A stretch of 64,000 nt of DNA from an uncultured Clostridia bacterium. GTDB taxonomy: Bacteria; Bacillota; Clostridia; Monoglobales; Monoglobaceae. Below are positions 36,793 to 47,374 of the stretch, one piece after another (within the stretch, counting starts at the first letter, position 1; each line of letters starts with the position of its first letter). Location: assembly GCA_947625905.1 (NCBI GenBank), contig CANQQJ010000002.1, positions 1 to 64,000 on the forward strand. The letters are read 5' to 3'. The notes beneath the pieces were generated by a model. The model saw only the letters and a list, made by a program, of their open reading frames with translations, was not told the DNA's origin and did no database searches. The position numbers and the translations under genes were made by a program.

Positions 36793-38859
36793 ATGAAGAG
36801 CAAATTGTCGGGAATTAAAAATTTTTTGAATCGGGAAACGGCGGCGAAATACGCGGCGGTGTTCGCAGGGCTGCTTATCTTGTGCCTGCTGCTTGAGGTT
36901 TTTGTGTTTAATTTCAAGTGGGTGAATTCCGCGTTCGATAAAGAGATCGAGGCCTCGCCAAAGATTAGCAGCGGAGCCGAGAAAAAAGACGGAGAAATAA
37001 AAATAACCGGCGATGAGGCGGTCATCGAGTATGAAAATATCAATCAAAGGATCAAATATATTCGTATTGAGCCTAACAGCGACAATGGCAAAACGGCCGA
37101 GGTAACGATCTCGGCAAACGATGAGGGAAACACCGTGACGATGATCAAGGCGCCGACGAGGACCGTCGTTGTCGGAGTGCCGCGCTCGCAGTATATAAGG
37201 CTGCATTTCAGTGGCGATGTCGCAAAGCTGAGCTTTAAAATAAAGGGCTTAAAAGGCAAATCTATCAGCGAGGACGGCATAGTTTTAAACACCCGAGTGC
37301 CGCTGATGTTTTCGTGGCAGAGATTTTTGATACTGGCGCTCGCGCTCATGCTGCTGTATGTTCTGCGCCCCGGCTCGTCGGTATATAAGATCAAGACAAA
37401 TATGAGAGACAAAAAGCAGCTTGTTGCCGCGGCGGTCCTGCTGCTTGTTCAGGCGCTCTGCTTTTTCCATATGCTGCATTATAACACCGCCGCGCTCACC
37501 TGGCACGAGAAAAAAGAGCACCAGATGCAGTATTACAAGCTGGTCGAGGCATTCAGAGACGGACGCCTGGATGTGGGAGAAGCGTCGGAGGAGCTGCTGC
37601 AGCTTGAAAATCCTTACGATACAAAAAACAGAAATTCCAAAAAAATCCCGTATAAATGGGACCACGCTTACTATAACGGAAAATATTATGTATATTTCGG
37701 TGCCGCGCCGGCGGTGCTGCTGTATTTGCCGTACAACCTGATAACGGGACAGAATTTGCCGAATTACATTGCCGTGTACATTTTCGGACTGTTGATAATG
37801 CTCGGCATATTGCTGCTTTTGTGGGAGGTAATAAAAAAATGGTATCCAAACACGCCGCTTGCGCTGTATTTCCTGCTGTCGGTTGTGTTCGGCGCCGTGT
37901 CGATATTGGGATACGCGGTCTATAAGCCCGACATGTATCTCATTCCGAATATGTCGGCGATAATGTTCGGATTGTTCGGACTCACGCTGTGGCTCTCGGC
38001 CGATGCCAAAGACGAAAACGGTAAAGCGAAACTGTCGTCTCTGCGGCTGGGCTTGGGCTCGCTGTGCGTGGCGCTGATCGCGGGCTGCCGTCCGAATCTG
38101 CTTCTGATAATCGCTTTCGGGATCATGCTGTTTTGGAAAGCGGCTTTTAAGGAGCGGGCGCTGTTCTCCAAAAAGGGACTGAAGCCCACTTTGGCGGTAT
38201 GCCTTCCGTTTGTGTTCGTCGCCGCCGTTGTGATGTGGTACAACTATGCGCGCTTCGGCTCGCCGTTTGATTTCGGAGCGAGCTATAATTTGACGACAAA
38301 CGATATGACTGTCCGCGGCTTTAGGCTCGGCAGGGTAGGCCTGGGCCTGTTCTCGTATCTGTTCCAGCCGCCTAACATTGACGCGGTGTTCCCGTTCCTT
38401 AACGACTTTAGCGCCGCTACGACATATGTCGGCTTGACGCTCACGGAGAAAATGCTGGGCGGCGTGTTCTTCTTGTTCCCGATCCTGCTGATCGGCCTGT
38501 ACGGATTGTTTAAGAAAAATATTTTTGCCGACCGCAGAGTATACAGAGCGGTATACTTTTCGATGATAATAACGGCGGTGATCGTCGTGTTTGATTCCGA
38601 GATCGCGGGACTGCTCACGCGATATTTCCTGGATTTTGTGTGGCTTGATTTTATAGCGGCGTGCCTCACGATATTCGCGATTTATGACACAGAGCCGGAG
38701 CAAAGCAGACGCGGTACGCTTTTGGTCGTTCTCGCTCTGTCCGTTCTGACGCTGGCGGCGGTGTATTTAAGAATTTTCGCCCACAGCGAGGACGCCATCT
38801 TTAAGTCGAATCCGATCCTCCATTACACGGTGCAGCATTTGATCGCCTTTTGGATGTAG
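36793..38859 (+). CDS. Large GT-C-like membrane protein
   Basis: The 688-residue protein starts with a membrane helix (residues 17-38), then an outside beta-rich domain of about 130 residues, then at least ten more helices. GCRPNLLLIIAFG and WHEKKEHQMQYYKLVEAF (long outer loop) resemble bacterial mannosyltransferase-like membrane proteins of glycan clusters. It ends 40 bases before a strong bidirectional terminator and closes the cluster. No family can be fixed by eye. Confidence 0.6.
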   Translation: MKSKLSGIKNFLNRETAAKYAAVFAGLLILCLLLEVFVFNFKWVNSAFDKEIEASPKISSGAEKKDGEIKITGDEAVIEYENINQRIKYIRIEPNSDNGKTAEVTISANDEGNTVTMIKAPTRTVVVGVPRSQYIRLHFSGDVAKLSFKIKGLKGKSISEDGIVLNTRVPLMFSWQRFLILALALMLLYVLRPGSSVYKIKTNMRDKKQLVAAAVLLLVQALCFFHMLHYNTAALTWHEKKEHQMQYYKLVEAFRDGRLDVGEASEELLQLENPYDTKNRNSKKIPYKWDHAYYNGKYYVYFGAAPAVLLYLPYNLITGQNLPNYIAVYIFGLLIMLGILLLLWEVIKKWYPNTPLALYFLLSVVFGAVSILGYAVYKPDMYLIPNMSAIMFGLFGLTLWLSADAKDENGKAKLSSLRLGLGSLCVALIAGCRPNLLLIIAFGIMLFWKAAFKERALFSKKGLKPTLAVCLPFVFVAAVVMWYNYARFGSPFDFGASYNLTTNDMTVRGFRLGRVGLGLFSYLFQPPNIDAVFPFLNDFSAATTYVGLTLTEKMLGGVFFLFPILLIGLYGLFKKNIFADRRVYRAVYFSMIITAVIVVFDSEIAGLLTRYFLDFVWLDFIAACLTIFAIYDTEPEQSRRGTLLVVLALSVLTLAAVYLRIFAHSEDAIFKSNPILHYTVQHLIAFWM

Positions 38860-38898
38860 CTTTCGGCAATAATACAATTTGAATTCGGAAATAAAAAA

Positions 38899-38941
38899 GC
38901 GGCTTTGACATTCGGTTGTCAAAGCCGCCGTGTTTTATTTT
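38899..38941. terminator. Bidirectional terminator of glycan cluster and TPR gene
   Basis: GCGGCTTTGACA and TGTCAAAGCCGC form 12 perfect pairs with a six-base loop. T runs follow on both strands, so it serves the plus-strand glycan cluster and the minus-strand TPR gene. Confidence 0.85.
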
Positions 38942-39681
38942 TTGTAATCTTCAAGCATTTTTTCTATCTCTTGTTTGGACTTAAGGCTCAGGAACGAGAA
39001 CGGCTTGTCCAGCGATTTTTCTATGAGCTCAATGCCTCTTTCCTTTTCGCCGTGTTTTATCAAAAGCTCGCCGAATCCGTAGTAGGCCTCCGGGAACCTC
39101 GGCTCGGGGTCGCGTTTAAGCAGCTCCTCATAGATCTCTCTCGCCTTGTCGTAATCCCCGTTTATCGCGTAGGCCTCGGCCAGGTTGTCGGTGATTATGT
39201 TGTCGTCGCTGTTGTAGTCATAGGCTTCCTCGTTGAACTCGACCGCCTTTTTGCCGTCGCCCTTCAGGTTATACATGATGCCCAGGTTCTGATATATCGT
39301 GGTGATGCGAAAATCGTTGTCGTACACCTCTTCAAGCTTTTCTATCGCCGAATCGAGGTCGCCCTCCTTCCAGCTCACGAGCGCCTGAAGCGACATAAGT
39401 CTGTAGCGGTCGGCGGTGTTGGGCTTGGTGAGCATGTACGCGTCGGAGAAAATCTTTTTCGCCGCCTTGAGCTCGCCGCAGCGCAGGCAGTTGTAGCCGA
39501 AAAGTATCGTGTCTCCGGCGCCTAAGTTTCCCACCTTGCTCGCTATGTTAAAAATTTTCAGCGAGCCCGGGTAGTCGCCTTTGGCGTATTTTTGCTTGGC
39601 GAACAGCGCCACGATGCCCGCGCGTTTGATTATTATAAACACGATCACAACGAGCAGCAGTATTTGCCAGATAAATTTCAT
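38935..39681 (-). CDS. Membrane-anchored TPR protein
   Basis: The 248-residue protein has one N-terminal membrane helix (FIWQILLLVVIVFIIIK) and then about five tetratricopeptide repeats covering residues 30-240 (for example YQNLGIMYNLKGDGKKAVEF and AEAYAINGDYDKAREIYEEL). Such proteins act as scaffolds at the inner membrane surface. The start at 39681 follows AAAAAGGAGCG; a longer frame would start upstream of this site. It lies downstream of asnS, separated by a 230-base repeat region, and may be the last gene of the origin-proximal minus-strand series. Confidence 0.75.
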   Translation of the reverse strand: MKFIWQILLLVVIVFIIIKRAGIVALFAKQKYAKGDYPGSLKIFNIASKVGNLGAGDTILFGYNCLRCGELKAAKKIFSDAYMLTKPNTADRYRLMSLQALVSWKEGDLDSAIEKLEEVYDNDFRITTIYQNLGIMYNLKGDGKKAVEFNEEAYDYNSDDNIITDNLAEAYAINGDYDKAREIYEELLKRDPEPRFPEAYYGFGELLIKHGEKERGIELIEKSLDKPFSFLSLKSKQEIEKMLEDYKK

Positions 39682-39912
39682 AATATTCGCTCCTTTTTGC
39701 AAGCTTCGCTTGCGGTCATAATGCAGAAAAACTTCGTTTTTCTTAAATTGGTTCCGTCCGCCCTGTTCCGCGCGCCCTGTTCCGCGCGGCGGAAGCCTTA
39801 ACGGGCGGATAATATCCGCCCCTACAGAATTTGGCGAGATCCTGTCCGCCTCGCCCCTTGGGGAGAGGTGGCGCCGAAGGCGGCGGAGAGGGGTTTCCTC
39901 GCCCCGCGCGGG
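39682..39912. repeat. Intergenic repeat region between asnS and TPR gene
   Basis: No gene. It contains hairpins GCAAG/CTTGC and GAAAAAC/GTTTTTC, a perfect tandem duplication of GCCCTGTTCCGCGC (39760-39773 and 39774-39787) and GGGCGGATAATATCCGCCCC (about 39800-39819). The last is shared, inverted, with the panB-panC spacer near 6820. Confidence 0.65.
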
Positions 39913-41271
<1,359 letters not shown>

Positions 41272-41299
41272 CTCGTTATACCGTCCTTTTGATCATGTC

Positions 41300-41809
41300 C
41301 TAATCAAGCGAAAATTTGTTTTGCTTGCTGTAGTCCTTGATAAGCTCGGCGCGGGGATAGCCGCGGCTGTGCTCGACCGAGTTTATGTAAAAGCCTCTGC
41401 CGTAGTAAAACCTGATCAAAGGCGTGACGTGCGAGCCTGTGTGCAGGCGCAGGATCTTCACGTTGTTCTCCCGCATAACCTTGTCGACCACGCTCATCAG
41501 TATTTTGCCTATGCCGTTGTTGCGCTGCGTTGACTTGACCGCGAATCGGCTCAGATACGCCTCATGATCGCCGAGGAGCTCGATGCGCACCGCGCCCACG
41601 GGCTGATCGTCGATAAACACGACGAACACCTCTTTGTTCTCGATGTCGCGCAGTACGTCCTCGCTTGTCTCGTTGAGCGCCTCTATGTCGTAGTCGAGGC
41701 CCGCCATCTCGCAATATTTCAAAAACGCGTCCTTGGTTATTTTCTTGATGGCGGGTACGTCCTCGCGGCTTGCCCGCTTGACCTCAAACGCGTAAAGCTG
41801 CTTACTCAT
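41300..41809 (-). CDS. GNAT-family N-acetyltransferase
   Basis: The 169-residue protein has the GNAT fold motifs: FVVFIDDQPVGAVRIELL, the acetyl-CoA loop RFAVKSTQRNNGIGKILM near residue 95 and the C-terminal FYYGRGFY segment. It overlaps the argF stop by eight bases and so belongs to the argD-argF transcript. The acceptor is unknown. An arginine-pathway role (for example acetylglutamate synthesis) is possible because of the position, but general GNAT proteins often sit in such places. Confidence 0.8.
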   Translation of the reverse strand: MSKQLYAFEVKRASREDVPAIKKITKDAFLKYCEMAGLDYDIEALNETSEDVLRDIENKEVFVVFIDDQPVGAVRIELLGDHEAYLSRFAVKSTQRNNGIGKILMSVVDKVMRENNVKILRLHTGSHVTPLIRFYYGRGFYINSVEHSRGYPRAELIKDYSKQNKFSLD

Positions 41810-42737
41810 TTTTATTATCCCCCACCATCAGCATCGCCATAACCGCTTTTTGGGCGTGCAGTCTGTTTTCGGCCTCGTCGAACACCACGCTGCGCTCGCC
41901 GTCGATAACGTCCGCCGTCATCTCAAAGCCGCGGTAGGCGGGCAGGCAGTGCATGAATATGCTGTCGGGCTTCGATTTGTTGAACAGCTCAAGGTCGATC
42001 TGATAACCCTGAAAAGCCTTAACCCTCTTTTCCTTTTCGCTCTCCTGGCCCATGCTTGCCCAGGTGTCGGTATAGACCACGTCGGCGTCGGTTATCGCCT
42101 CCACGGGGGCGTTGGTCATAACTATCTTTGAGCCCAAAACCTTGGCGTCCTCGCGGGCGTTGGCCACGATCTCGGGGTCGCACTCATAGCCCTTGGGCGA
42201 GCTGACGCTGATGTCCATGCCCGCCTTGGCGCAGGCGTAGAGCAGCGAGTGGGCGACATTGTTGCCGTCGCCGATATAGGCGAGCTTGAGTCCGCGCAGC
42301 CGTCCCTTGTGCTCCTTGACCGTCATAAGGTCGGCAAGAGCCTGGCAGGGATGCAGCAGGTCGGTCAGGCCGTTGATTATCGGGATAGAGCCGTATTTCG
42401 CCAGGTCCAGCACATCCTGATGGTCAAACGTCCTGATCATTATGCCGTCCACAAAGCGGCTCATGACTTTTGCGGTGTCGTAGATCGTCTCGCCGCGGCC
42501 CAGCTGGATGTCGTTGGCAGAAAGGAACAGCGCCTGGCCGCCCAGCTGGTATATGCCCGTTTCAAACGAAACGCGCGTCCTGGTGGACGATTTTGTGAAG
42601 ATCATCGCCAGCGTCTTGCCCTTTAAGATGTGGTGCGTCACGCCCGCCTTCTGCTCCTTTTTGAGCTTTGCCGCCAGAGACAGCAGCTGGTTGAACTCCT
42701 CGTGTGAAATATCGTGTATGCTTATAAAATGTTTCAT
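41802..42737 (-). CDS. argF: Ornithine carbamoyltransferase
   Basis: The enzyme makes citrulline from ornithine and carbamoyl phosphate. The 311-residue protein has the carbamoyl-phosphate motif SSTRTRVSFE near residue 51, HPCQALADLMT near 129, the ornithine-site DTWASMGQE near 225 and HCLPAYRG near 262, which separate it from aspartate carbamoyltransferase. It starts one base after argD and overlaps the GNAT gene. Confidence 0.96.
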   Translation of the reverse strand: MKHFISIHDISHEEFNQLLSLAAKLKKEQKAGVTHHILKGKTLAMIFTKSSTRTRVSFETGIYQLGGQALFLSANDIQLGRGETIYDTAKVMSRFVDGIMIRTFDHQDVLDLAKYGSIPIINGLTDLLHPCQALADLMTVKEHKGRLRGLKLAYIGDGNNVAHSLLYACAKAGMDISVSSPKGYECDPEIVANAREDAKVLGSKIVMTNAPVEAITDADVVYTDTWASMGQESEKEKRVKAFQGYQIDLELFNKSKPDSIFMHCLPAYRGFEMTADVIDGERSVVFDEAENRLHAQKAVMAMLMVGDNKNE

Positions 42738-42738
42738 G

Positions 42739-43935
42739 TTATAAAACCTCCTTGACCGCTTCGGTTAAAATGTCAATATCGGAATTTGTGACGATCAGCG
42801 GCGGAACTATCCGCAGCACCCGATCGCCCACGACGCCGACAAGTATTTTTTTATCAAACAGTTTGTTTCCGACCTCTTTGGCGATAGGCTCTTTAAACTC
42901 GACGCCGCGCATGAGACCCGCGCCGCGGACCTCCGCTATCTGCGGACACTCCGACATCAGCTTATTCAGAGAATCGCCCAGATATTCGCCCGCTTTCGCG
43001 GCTTTTTCGAGAACGCCGCCGTTTATCAGCTCGTCCAGAACGACCAGCCCCGCTCTTGTGGACAGCGGATTGCCCCCGAACGTGGTGCCGTGGTCGCCGG
43101 GCTTAAACGCCGACGCGAACTTGTCACACGCGCAGAACGCGCCTATCGGCACGCCGCCGCCCAGACCCTTCGCCATCGTGAAAATGTCGGGCTTTATGCC
43201 GTACAGCTCGTGGGCGAACAGCTTTCCGCATCTGCCGATGCCCGTTTGCACCTCGTCGATTATCAGCGCGATATCGTTCTCGGAGCATATTTTCCGCGCC
43301 TCCTCGGCAAACTCGCGCGACGCGGGGTGAACGCCGCTCTCGCCCTGGATAAGCTCCAGTATAATTCCGGCGGTTTTATTGTTCACCGCGCCTCTCAGCG
43401 CCTCGATGTCGTTTATGTCGATATGCGTGAATTTTTCGATAAGCGGCAGATACGGCGCCTGGTACTTGGGCTGGCCGGTTGCCGCCACTGTCGCCAGCGT
43501 TCTGCCGTGGAACGAGTTTTTGAGGGTTATGAACTCGATCTTCTCCGGTCTGCCCTTTTCCACCTGATATTTTTTCGCAAGCTTTATGGCGCCCTCGTTA
43601 GCCTCGGCGCCGGTCGAGCAGAAGAAAACTCTGTCGGCGCAGGTGTTCTCGACCAGCATTTCGGCGAGGCGCGCCTGGTTCTCAACGTAATAAACGCTAG
43701 AGGTATGCAGCAGGCATCCGACCTGCTCTCTCAGCTCGCGGGTCAGTCTCTCGTGATTATGTCCCAGAGCCGACACCGCTATACCGGCGAAAAAGTCTTT
43801 GTATGTCTCTCCCTCGGTCGATTTTAAGTCGATCCCGTTTCCGCTGACAAAGCAGACAGGGATACGGTCGCCGAAGGTGTTCATGTAATATTTTTTGTCA
43901 AGAGCCTTTATTTGGTCCAAATTTAAATGCTCCAT
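42739..43935 (-). CDS. argD: Acetylornithine aminotransferase
   Basis: This PLP enzyme of arginine synthesis transfers the amino group from glutamate to acetylglutamate semialdehyde. The 398-residue protein shows FCSTGAEANEGAIKLAKKY, FHGRTLATVAATGQPKY, the cofactor Asp in LIIDEVQTGIGRCGKLF and the Schiff-base lysine in TMAKGLGGGVPIGA near residue 250, followed by HGTTFGGNP. It begins three bases after the Cys-rich small gene and lies in a long series that starts at rpmH. An unusual feature is the coupling of arginine genes to the origin-proximal translation and secretion cluster. Confidence 0.95.
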   Translation of the reverse strand: MEHLNLDQIKALDKKYYMNTFGDRIPVCFVSGNGIDLKSTEGETYKDFFAGIAVSALGHNHERLTRELREQVGCLLHTSSVYYVENQARLAEMLVENTCADRVFFCSTGAEANEGAIKLAKKYQVEKGRPEKIEFITLKNSFHGRTLATVAATGQPKYQAPYLPLIEKFTHIDINDIEALRGAVNNKTAGIILELIQGESGVHPASREFAEEARKICSENDIALIIDEVQTGIGRCGKLFAHELYGIKPDIFTMAKGLGGGVPIGAFCACDKFASAFKPGDHGTTFGGNPLSTRAGLVVLDELINGGVLEKAAKAGEYLGDSLNKLMSECPQIAEVRGAGLMRGVEFKEPIAKEVGNKLFDKKILVGVVGDRVLRIVPPLIVTNSDIDILTEAVKEVL

Positions 43936-43938
43936 CGG

Positions 43939-44172
43939 TCATTCTCCTTTCGTGAGCCTGCTTGTCACATAGTCATATCCGCCCTCGCTGTGGGGTATAA
44001 GGCAGGCGGAGCAGTCCTTCACGTCGCCGTTTTCGGTCTTGAGCACGCGGAAGTTTCCGCCGCAGTCGCTCATGCCGTATAAAGGACAAAAGCAGAACAG
44101 ACAGTTTATCCGCTCCGCTTTGTGACAAGGGTAATATTCGCAATCTTTATTCTCGAAAAACCTGTAACCCAT
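43939..44172 (-). CDS. Cysteine-rich small domain protein
   Basis: The 77-residue protein has nine cysteines arranged as DCEYYPCH, INCLFCFCPLYG, SDCGG and DCSACLIPH, the pattern of the Cys-rich small domain family, probably a zinc or iron-sulfur site. The ATG lies one base after the jag stop (TAG-T-ATG) without its own ribosome site, so it is translated by reinitiation. A longer frame overlaps jag and is rejected. The function of the family is not known. Confidence 0.75.
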   Translation of the reverse strand: MGYRFFENKDCEYYPCHKAERINCLFCFCPLYGMSDCGGNFRVLKTENGDVKDCSACLIPHSEGGYDYVTSRLTKGE

Positions 44173-44173
44173 A

Positions 44174-45058
44174 CTAATCCTGAAGCGCGATAACGACCTT
44201 GCGGTTCGGCTCCTCGCCGATGCTGTAGGTCTTAACGTCCTCGCTGCTCTGCAGAGCGGCGTGGATGATCCTTCTTTCATTGGGCGACATGGGCTCGAGC
44301 TCGATATCGTGTCCCTCGCGCAGAACTCTGCGCTCCAGGCTCTTCGCCAGTCTCACGAGAGTTTCCTCGCGCTTGGCGCGGTAGCCCTCGGTGTCGATGT
44401 TGACCTTTATATACGAGTTCTTTTCTTTGTTGACATACAGACTGGTGAGATACTGGACCGCGTCCAGAGTGTCGCCTCTCTTGCCGATAAGCAGACCCAT
44501 GCGCTCGCCCGAAACGGTCACGTCGACCGACTTTCCGCCGTTCTTGGCCTCGATCTTCGCGTCCTCAAGACCCATCATGTGGATAAGGGTCTCCGCGAAA
44601 TACTGAGCGTCGCTGACCGATTTCTCGGTGACCTCGCGTCTCTTTTTCTCGGCGGGCGACAGCTCCTTTTCGGGCTTCGGCGCGGAAGACGGCGCCTTTG
44701 GCGCGACCTCGGTTTTCGGCTCGGCCTTTTTCTCGGGGGCCGGTCTCTTCGGCTTTTCCGCCTTCGCCGCGCGCTTTTCGCGTTTCGCGGCCTCCTCCGC
44801 GGCCTTGGCCGCTTCCTGCTGCTCCATTTTTTTGCGGCGCAGCTCGCGGGTCTCGCGTATTCTCTGTTCCTCCTCGGCCTCTTTGGTGACCCAGGCGGAG
44901 ATTATGACTTCTCTGCCCAGGAGCTTGCCGAGTATTCCCTTGCCAATCTCGCGCTCGACCGTGAACGACAGTTCCTCGACCGGAACGCCGAACTCCTCGG
45001 CGGCGAGACGCAGGGCTTCTTCCTTACTTTTTGCGTTTTTTTCTATTTTTCGCGGCAT
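44174..45058 (-). CDS. jag: Jag/KhpB RNA-binding protein
   Basis: The 294-residue protein has an N-terminal Jag domain (residues 5-55), a charged Ala/Lys/Glu/Pro linker of about 90 residues, then a KH domain with GLLIGKRGDTLDAVQYL near 190-206. An R3H domain follows with PMSPNERRIIHAALQ near 255. KhpB with KhpA binds many RNAs and affects cell division and elongation. It follows yidC with a 35-base overlap and has its own GGAGG site inside yidC. The linker is longer than in many relatives. Confidence 0.93.
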   Translation of the reverse strand: MPRKIEKNAKSKEEALRLAAEEFGVPVEELSFTVEREIGKGILGKLLGREVIISAWVTKEAEEEQRIRETRELRRKKMEQQEAAKAAEEAAKREKRAAKAEKPKRPAPEKKAEPKTEVAPKAPSSAPKPEKELSPAEKKRREVTEKSVSDAQYFAETLIHMMGLEDAKIEAKNGGKSVDVTVSGERMGLLIGKRGDTLDAVQYLTSLYVNKEKNSYIKVNIDTEGYRAKREETLVRLAKSLERRVLREGHDIELEPMSPNERRIIHAALQSSEDVKTYSIGEEPNRKVVIALQD

Positions 45059-46058
45059 TCTGCATTTCCTCCTTTATATCCTCGTCGGTCACGTCAACAT
45101 GAACGACCTTGTTTATGAATATCTGCTGAGCCAGCTGGATAAGTCCGCTCAGTATCCAGTAGAATCCGATCGCCGCTGGCAGCGTGAATGCTATCCAGAT
45201 CGAGAACAGCGGCATCATGATCATCATTGTCTTCATCGTGTTGGGCTTCTCAACGCCGTTTTCATCCTTCTGCACGGGTTGAGGCGGCTGCATTTTCTGG
45301 GTGATATAGCTCGTCAGATACGAGCTTCCGCCGGCCAGCAGCGGAATGAGCCACAGTCCGATCGTGCCCCAAGTGATGCCGCCCTCGGGGAGCCTGCCGA
45401 ATACCAGGCCCAAAAGGCCGCCCAGATCGGGCGTCTGCGACAGGTCTATGCCCAGAAGATTAAAGTCTATCAGCATGTAGTTCTTGCCGGTCTCGGTGAT
45501 AAAGTGACTGTTCATTATCTCCGGATGCTCAAACAGCAGTCTGGCAAAGCGAATCTCGTAGATGCCGAAGTTTTTGAAAGCGTTGTCGGGAAATATGCTC
45601 AGCGACTCGATGTTGAGCGCGGCCAAAAATTGATTGAGCGCATCGGGATTCGAGATGCCCCACTCGTCCACCGCACTGACGATCCTCCAGACGTCCGCGC
45701 TCGCCACGCCCATGATGTAGATTATTGGCTGGCGCACAACATAGTAAAGCGCGAACAGGATCGGAAGCTGAATGAACATAGGCAGACATCCGCTCATGGG
45801 ATTGATCTGATATTTCTGATAGAGCTTCATGGTCTCCTGATTCAGCTTATCTTTATCATTCGCGTACTTTTTCTGGATCTCCATCAAAAGCGGCTGAAGC
45901 TTCTGGGTCTTGAGCATCGACTTCTGCTGCTTGACCGTCAGCGGGATCAAAACAGCCTTGATTATCAGCGTGAACAGAATTATCGCCACGCCGTAGTTGC
46001 CGGTGACAGTGTACATTAATTTGAGGACCCAGCCGAGGGCCAGCATTATATATGACAA
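45024..46058 (-). CDS. yidC: Membrane protein insertase YidC
   Basis: YidC inserts and folds membrane proteins with or after SecYEG. The 344-residue protein has the five-helix Oxa1 core: NYGVAIILFTLIIKAVLIPLT with the conserved groove Arg/Lys region, NPMSGCLPMFIQLPILFALYY, and the late SIWIAFTLPAAIGFYWILSG. There is a hydrophilic insertion of about 90 residues between helices 2 and 3. A basic tail (AAKNRKKRKK) would bind ribosomes. No lipobox is seen, unlike SpoIIIJ. It is the only yidC in the window. Confidence 0.94.
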   Translation of the reverse strand: MSYIMLALGWVLKLMYTVTGNYGVAIILFTLIIKAVLIPLTVKQQKSMLKTQKLQPLLMEIQKKYANDKDKLNQETMKLYQKYQINPMSGCLPMFIQLPILFALYYVVRQPIIYIMGVASADVWRIVSAVDEWGISNPDALNQFLAALNIESLSIFPDNAFKNFGIYEIRFARLLFEHPEIMNSHFITETGKNYMLIDFNLLGIDLSQTPDLGGLLGLVFGRLPEGGITWGTIGLWLIPLLAGGSSYLTSYITQKMQPPQPVQKDENGVEKPNTMKTMMIMMPLFSIWIAFTLPAAIGFYWILSGLIQLAQQIFINKVVHVDVTDEDIKEEMQNAAKNRKKRKK

Positions 46059-46109
46059 TTACAGCACTCCTTACCGTTTAATTTCGTGTGTGTTTATTCG
46101 CTCGCGCGG

Positions 46110-46319
46110 TTACGGATAATCTATGCCGCCCTTTGAAAGGGGGTTGCACCGAAGGATACGCCAAATCGCTTTCAGGCTCCCCCTAAGCGCCCCGTACTTT
46201 TCGATGGCCATAACGGCGTACTGGGAGCAGGTGGGGTAGAACCTGCACGACGGCCTGCCCTTCAGGCGCGAGATGTACCGCTGATAAAATTTGATTATCT
46301 TGATCAACACTTTTTTCAT
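46110..46319 (-). CDS. yidD: Membrane protein insertion efficiency factor YidD
   Basis: The 69-residue protein has the invariant core [31 protein letters not shown] and [16 protein letters not shown], with three conserved cysteines and a basic amphipathic N-terminus. It supports YidC-dependent insertion. The ATG 46319 lacks a clear ribosome site and lies 150 bases after rnpA; a longer frame upstream begins in AT-rich non-coding DNA and is rejected. Confidence 0.93.
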   Translation of the reverse strand: MKKVLIKIIKFYQRYISRLKGRPSCRFYPTCSQYAVMAIEKYGALRGSLKAIWRILRCNPLSKGGIDYP

Positions 46320-46468
46320 AATATTCAAGTAAAGCAATTTGCCTCGTTTTCGGTCATGCCCTCCCGCATAAAGCGAGAACAACAACAGACCTTAATAATA
46401 TAACATGAAACCGAAAAATTTGCAACCGTTTTTTACCATAAAAATATATAATTTATAAATATTTTAAC

Positions 46469-46834
46469 TCAGGTCTGATTGTTGAAATTAATCTGTTTCA
46501 CCGCTCTTTTGACCGCCGACTTAAAATCTCGGCGCAGTCTTTCGAAATCCGCGTCGGGCGCGGAGCTTCTCGCCACCACGACCAGATCGGCGCGGCAGCC
46601 CTCGGGCAGAAGGTCCCCGTTTAAGACCGCCTCGCGGTAGAGCGCCCTAATTCGGCGCTTGGCGCGGTTGCGCCGGGCGGCGCAGCCCACTTTTTTGCCG
46701 GCGGTTATGCCTAAACGGTTCACTCTTTTGTTTTTGAGAGCGTACACCACAAGAGTCGGGGCGACCGCAGTCTTGCCCCGCTTGTATATCCGCTTAAAGT
46801 CAATGTTTTTTTTAAGGCTTATTATGCCGCTCAT
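46469..46834 (-). CDS. rnpA: Ribonuclease P protein component
   Basis: RnpA helps the catalytic RNase P RNA cut the 5' leader of tRNA precursors. The 121-residue protein has the RNR signature GCAARRNRAKRRIRALYREA, the N-terminal KKNIDFKRIYKRGK and LVVVARSSA before the last helix. The start MSGIISLKK is chosen because AGCGGGGACAG precedes it. It lies 80 bases after rpmH in the usual order. Confidence 0.95.
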   Translation of the reverse strand: MSGIISLKKNIDFKRIYKRGKTAVAPTLVVYALKNKRVNRLGITAGKKVGCAARRNRAKRRIRALYREAVLNGDLLPEGCRADLVVVARSSAPDADFERLRRDFKSAVKRAVKQINFNNQT

Positions 46835-46915
46835 AAACGCTGTCCCCGCTAAACTCAAACCCGCCGAAACAAAAAGACGCCGACTGCGGCGTCCGGATCA
46901 CATGCTCGTGATTGC

Positions 46916-47050
46916 TTAGGCAGATAACTTCTTTCTGCCCTTGAGTCTTCTTCTCGCCAAAACCTTACGGCCGTTCTTGGTACTCATTCTCTTTCTGAAG
47001 CCGTGGACCTTTGATCTGTGTCTCTTTTTAGGCTGGTATGTTCTGAGCAT
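46916..47050 (-). CDS. rpmH: Ribosomal protein L34
   Basis: The 44-residue basic protein reads [18 protein letters not shown] and continues with [20 protein letters not shown], the standard L34 sequence ending KKLSA. AAGGAGGG lies upstream of the ATG. It is the first gene of the minus-strand origin cluster and is too short for many gene callers. Confidence 0.98.
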   Translation of the reverse strand: MLRTYQPKKRHRSKVHGFRKRMSTKNGRKVLARRRLKGRKKLSA

Positions 47051-47161
47051 CGATATCCCTCCTTAGCAATATATAGGCTTAATTGTTTATCGTGTTATTT
47101 TCGAGCCGGCGCTTCCGCGGCCGCGCGGATATCCGACGCCGTCTCACAAAAAATCTTTATA

Positions 47162-47190
47162 ATTGTACCACGAGTTTTTTCGGTTGTCAA
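47162..47190 (-). promoter_or_regulatory. Promoter of rpmH cluster
   Basis: On the minus strand TTGACA is followed after 17 bases by TACAAT, about 105 bases before rpmH. It is strong, as expected for a ribosomal gene. Confidence 0.75.
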
Positions 47191-47345
47191 GTAATATTTT
47201 ACACAAAATTTGCAAATAAATTTTTATAAAAAATTTTTATAAAAAATTTTCGCATATATTGTTATTTGTAAAAAAGACTTCAACAATATTTTGTGTAACC
47301 GGGCAAAAATTATATTTTCAAAAAAATTTTCCGCCGATTTGGGTG

Positions 47346-47374
47346 TTGAAAATTGATTTTCTTTCTGTTAAAAT
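47346..47374 (+). promoter_or_regulatory. Promoter of dnaA
   Basis: TTGAAA and TAAAAT are 17 bases apart, giving a leader of about 90 nt before dnaA. A GGCGGC/GCCGCC hairpin lies in that leader (about 47396-47415). Confidence 0.65.

Noticed and set aside
44261-46019. Plus-strand frames across jag and yidC
   Set aside because: They are Leu/Ala/Arg-rich shadows of the conserved jag and yidC genes.
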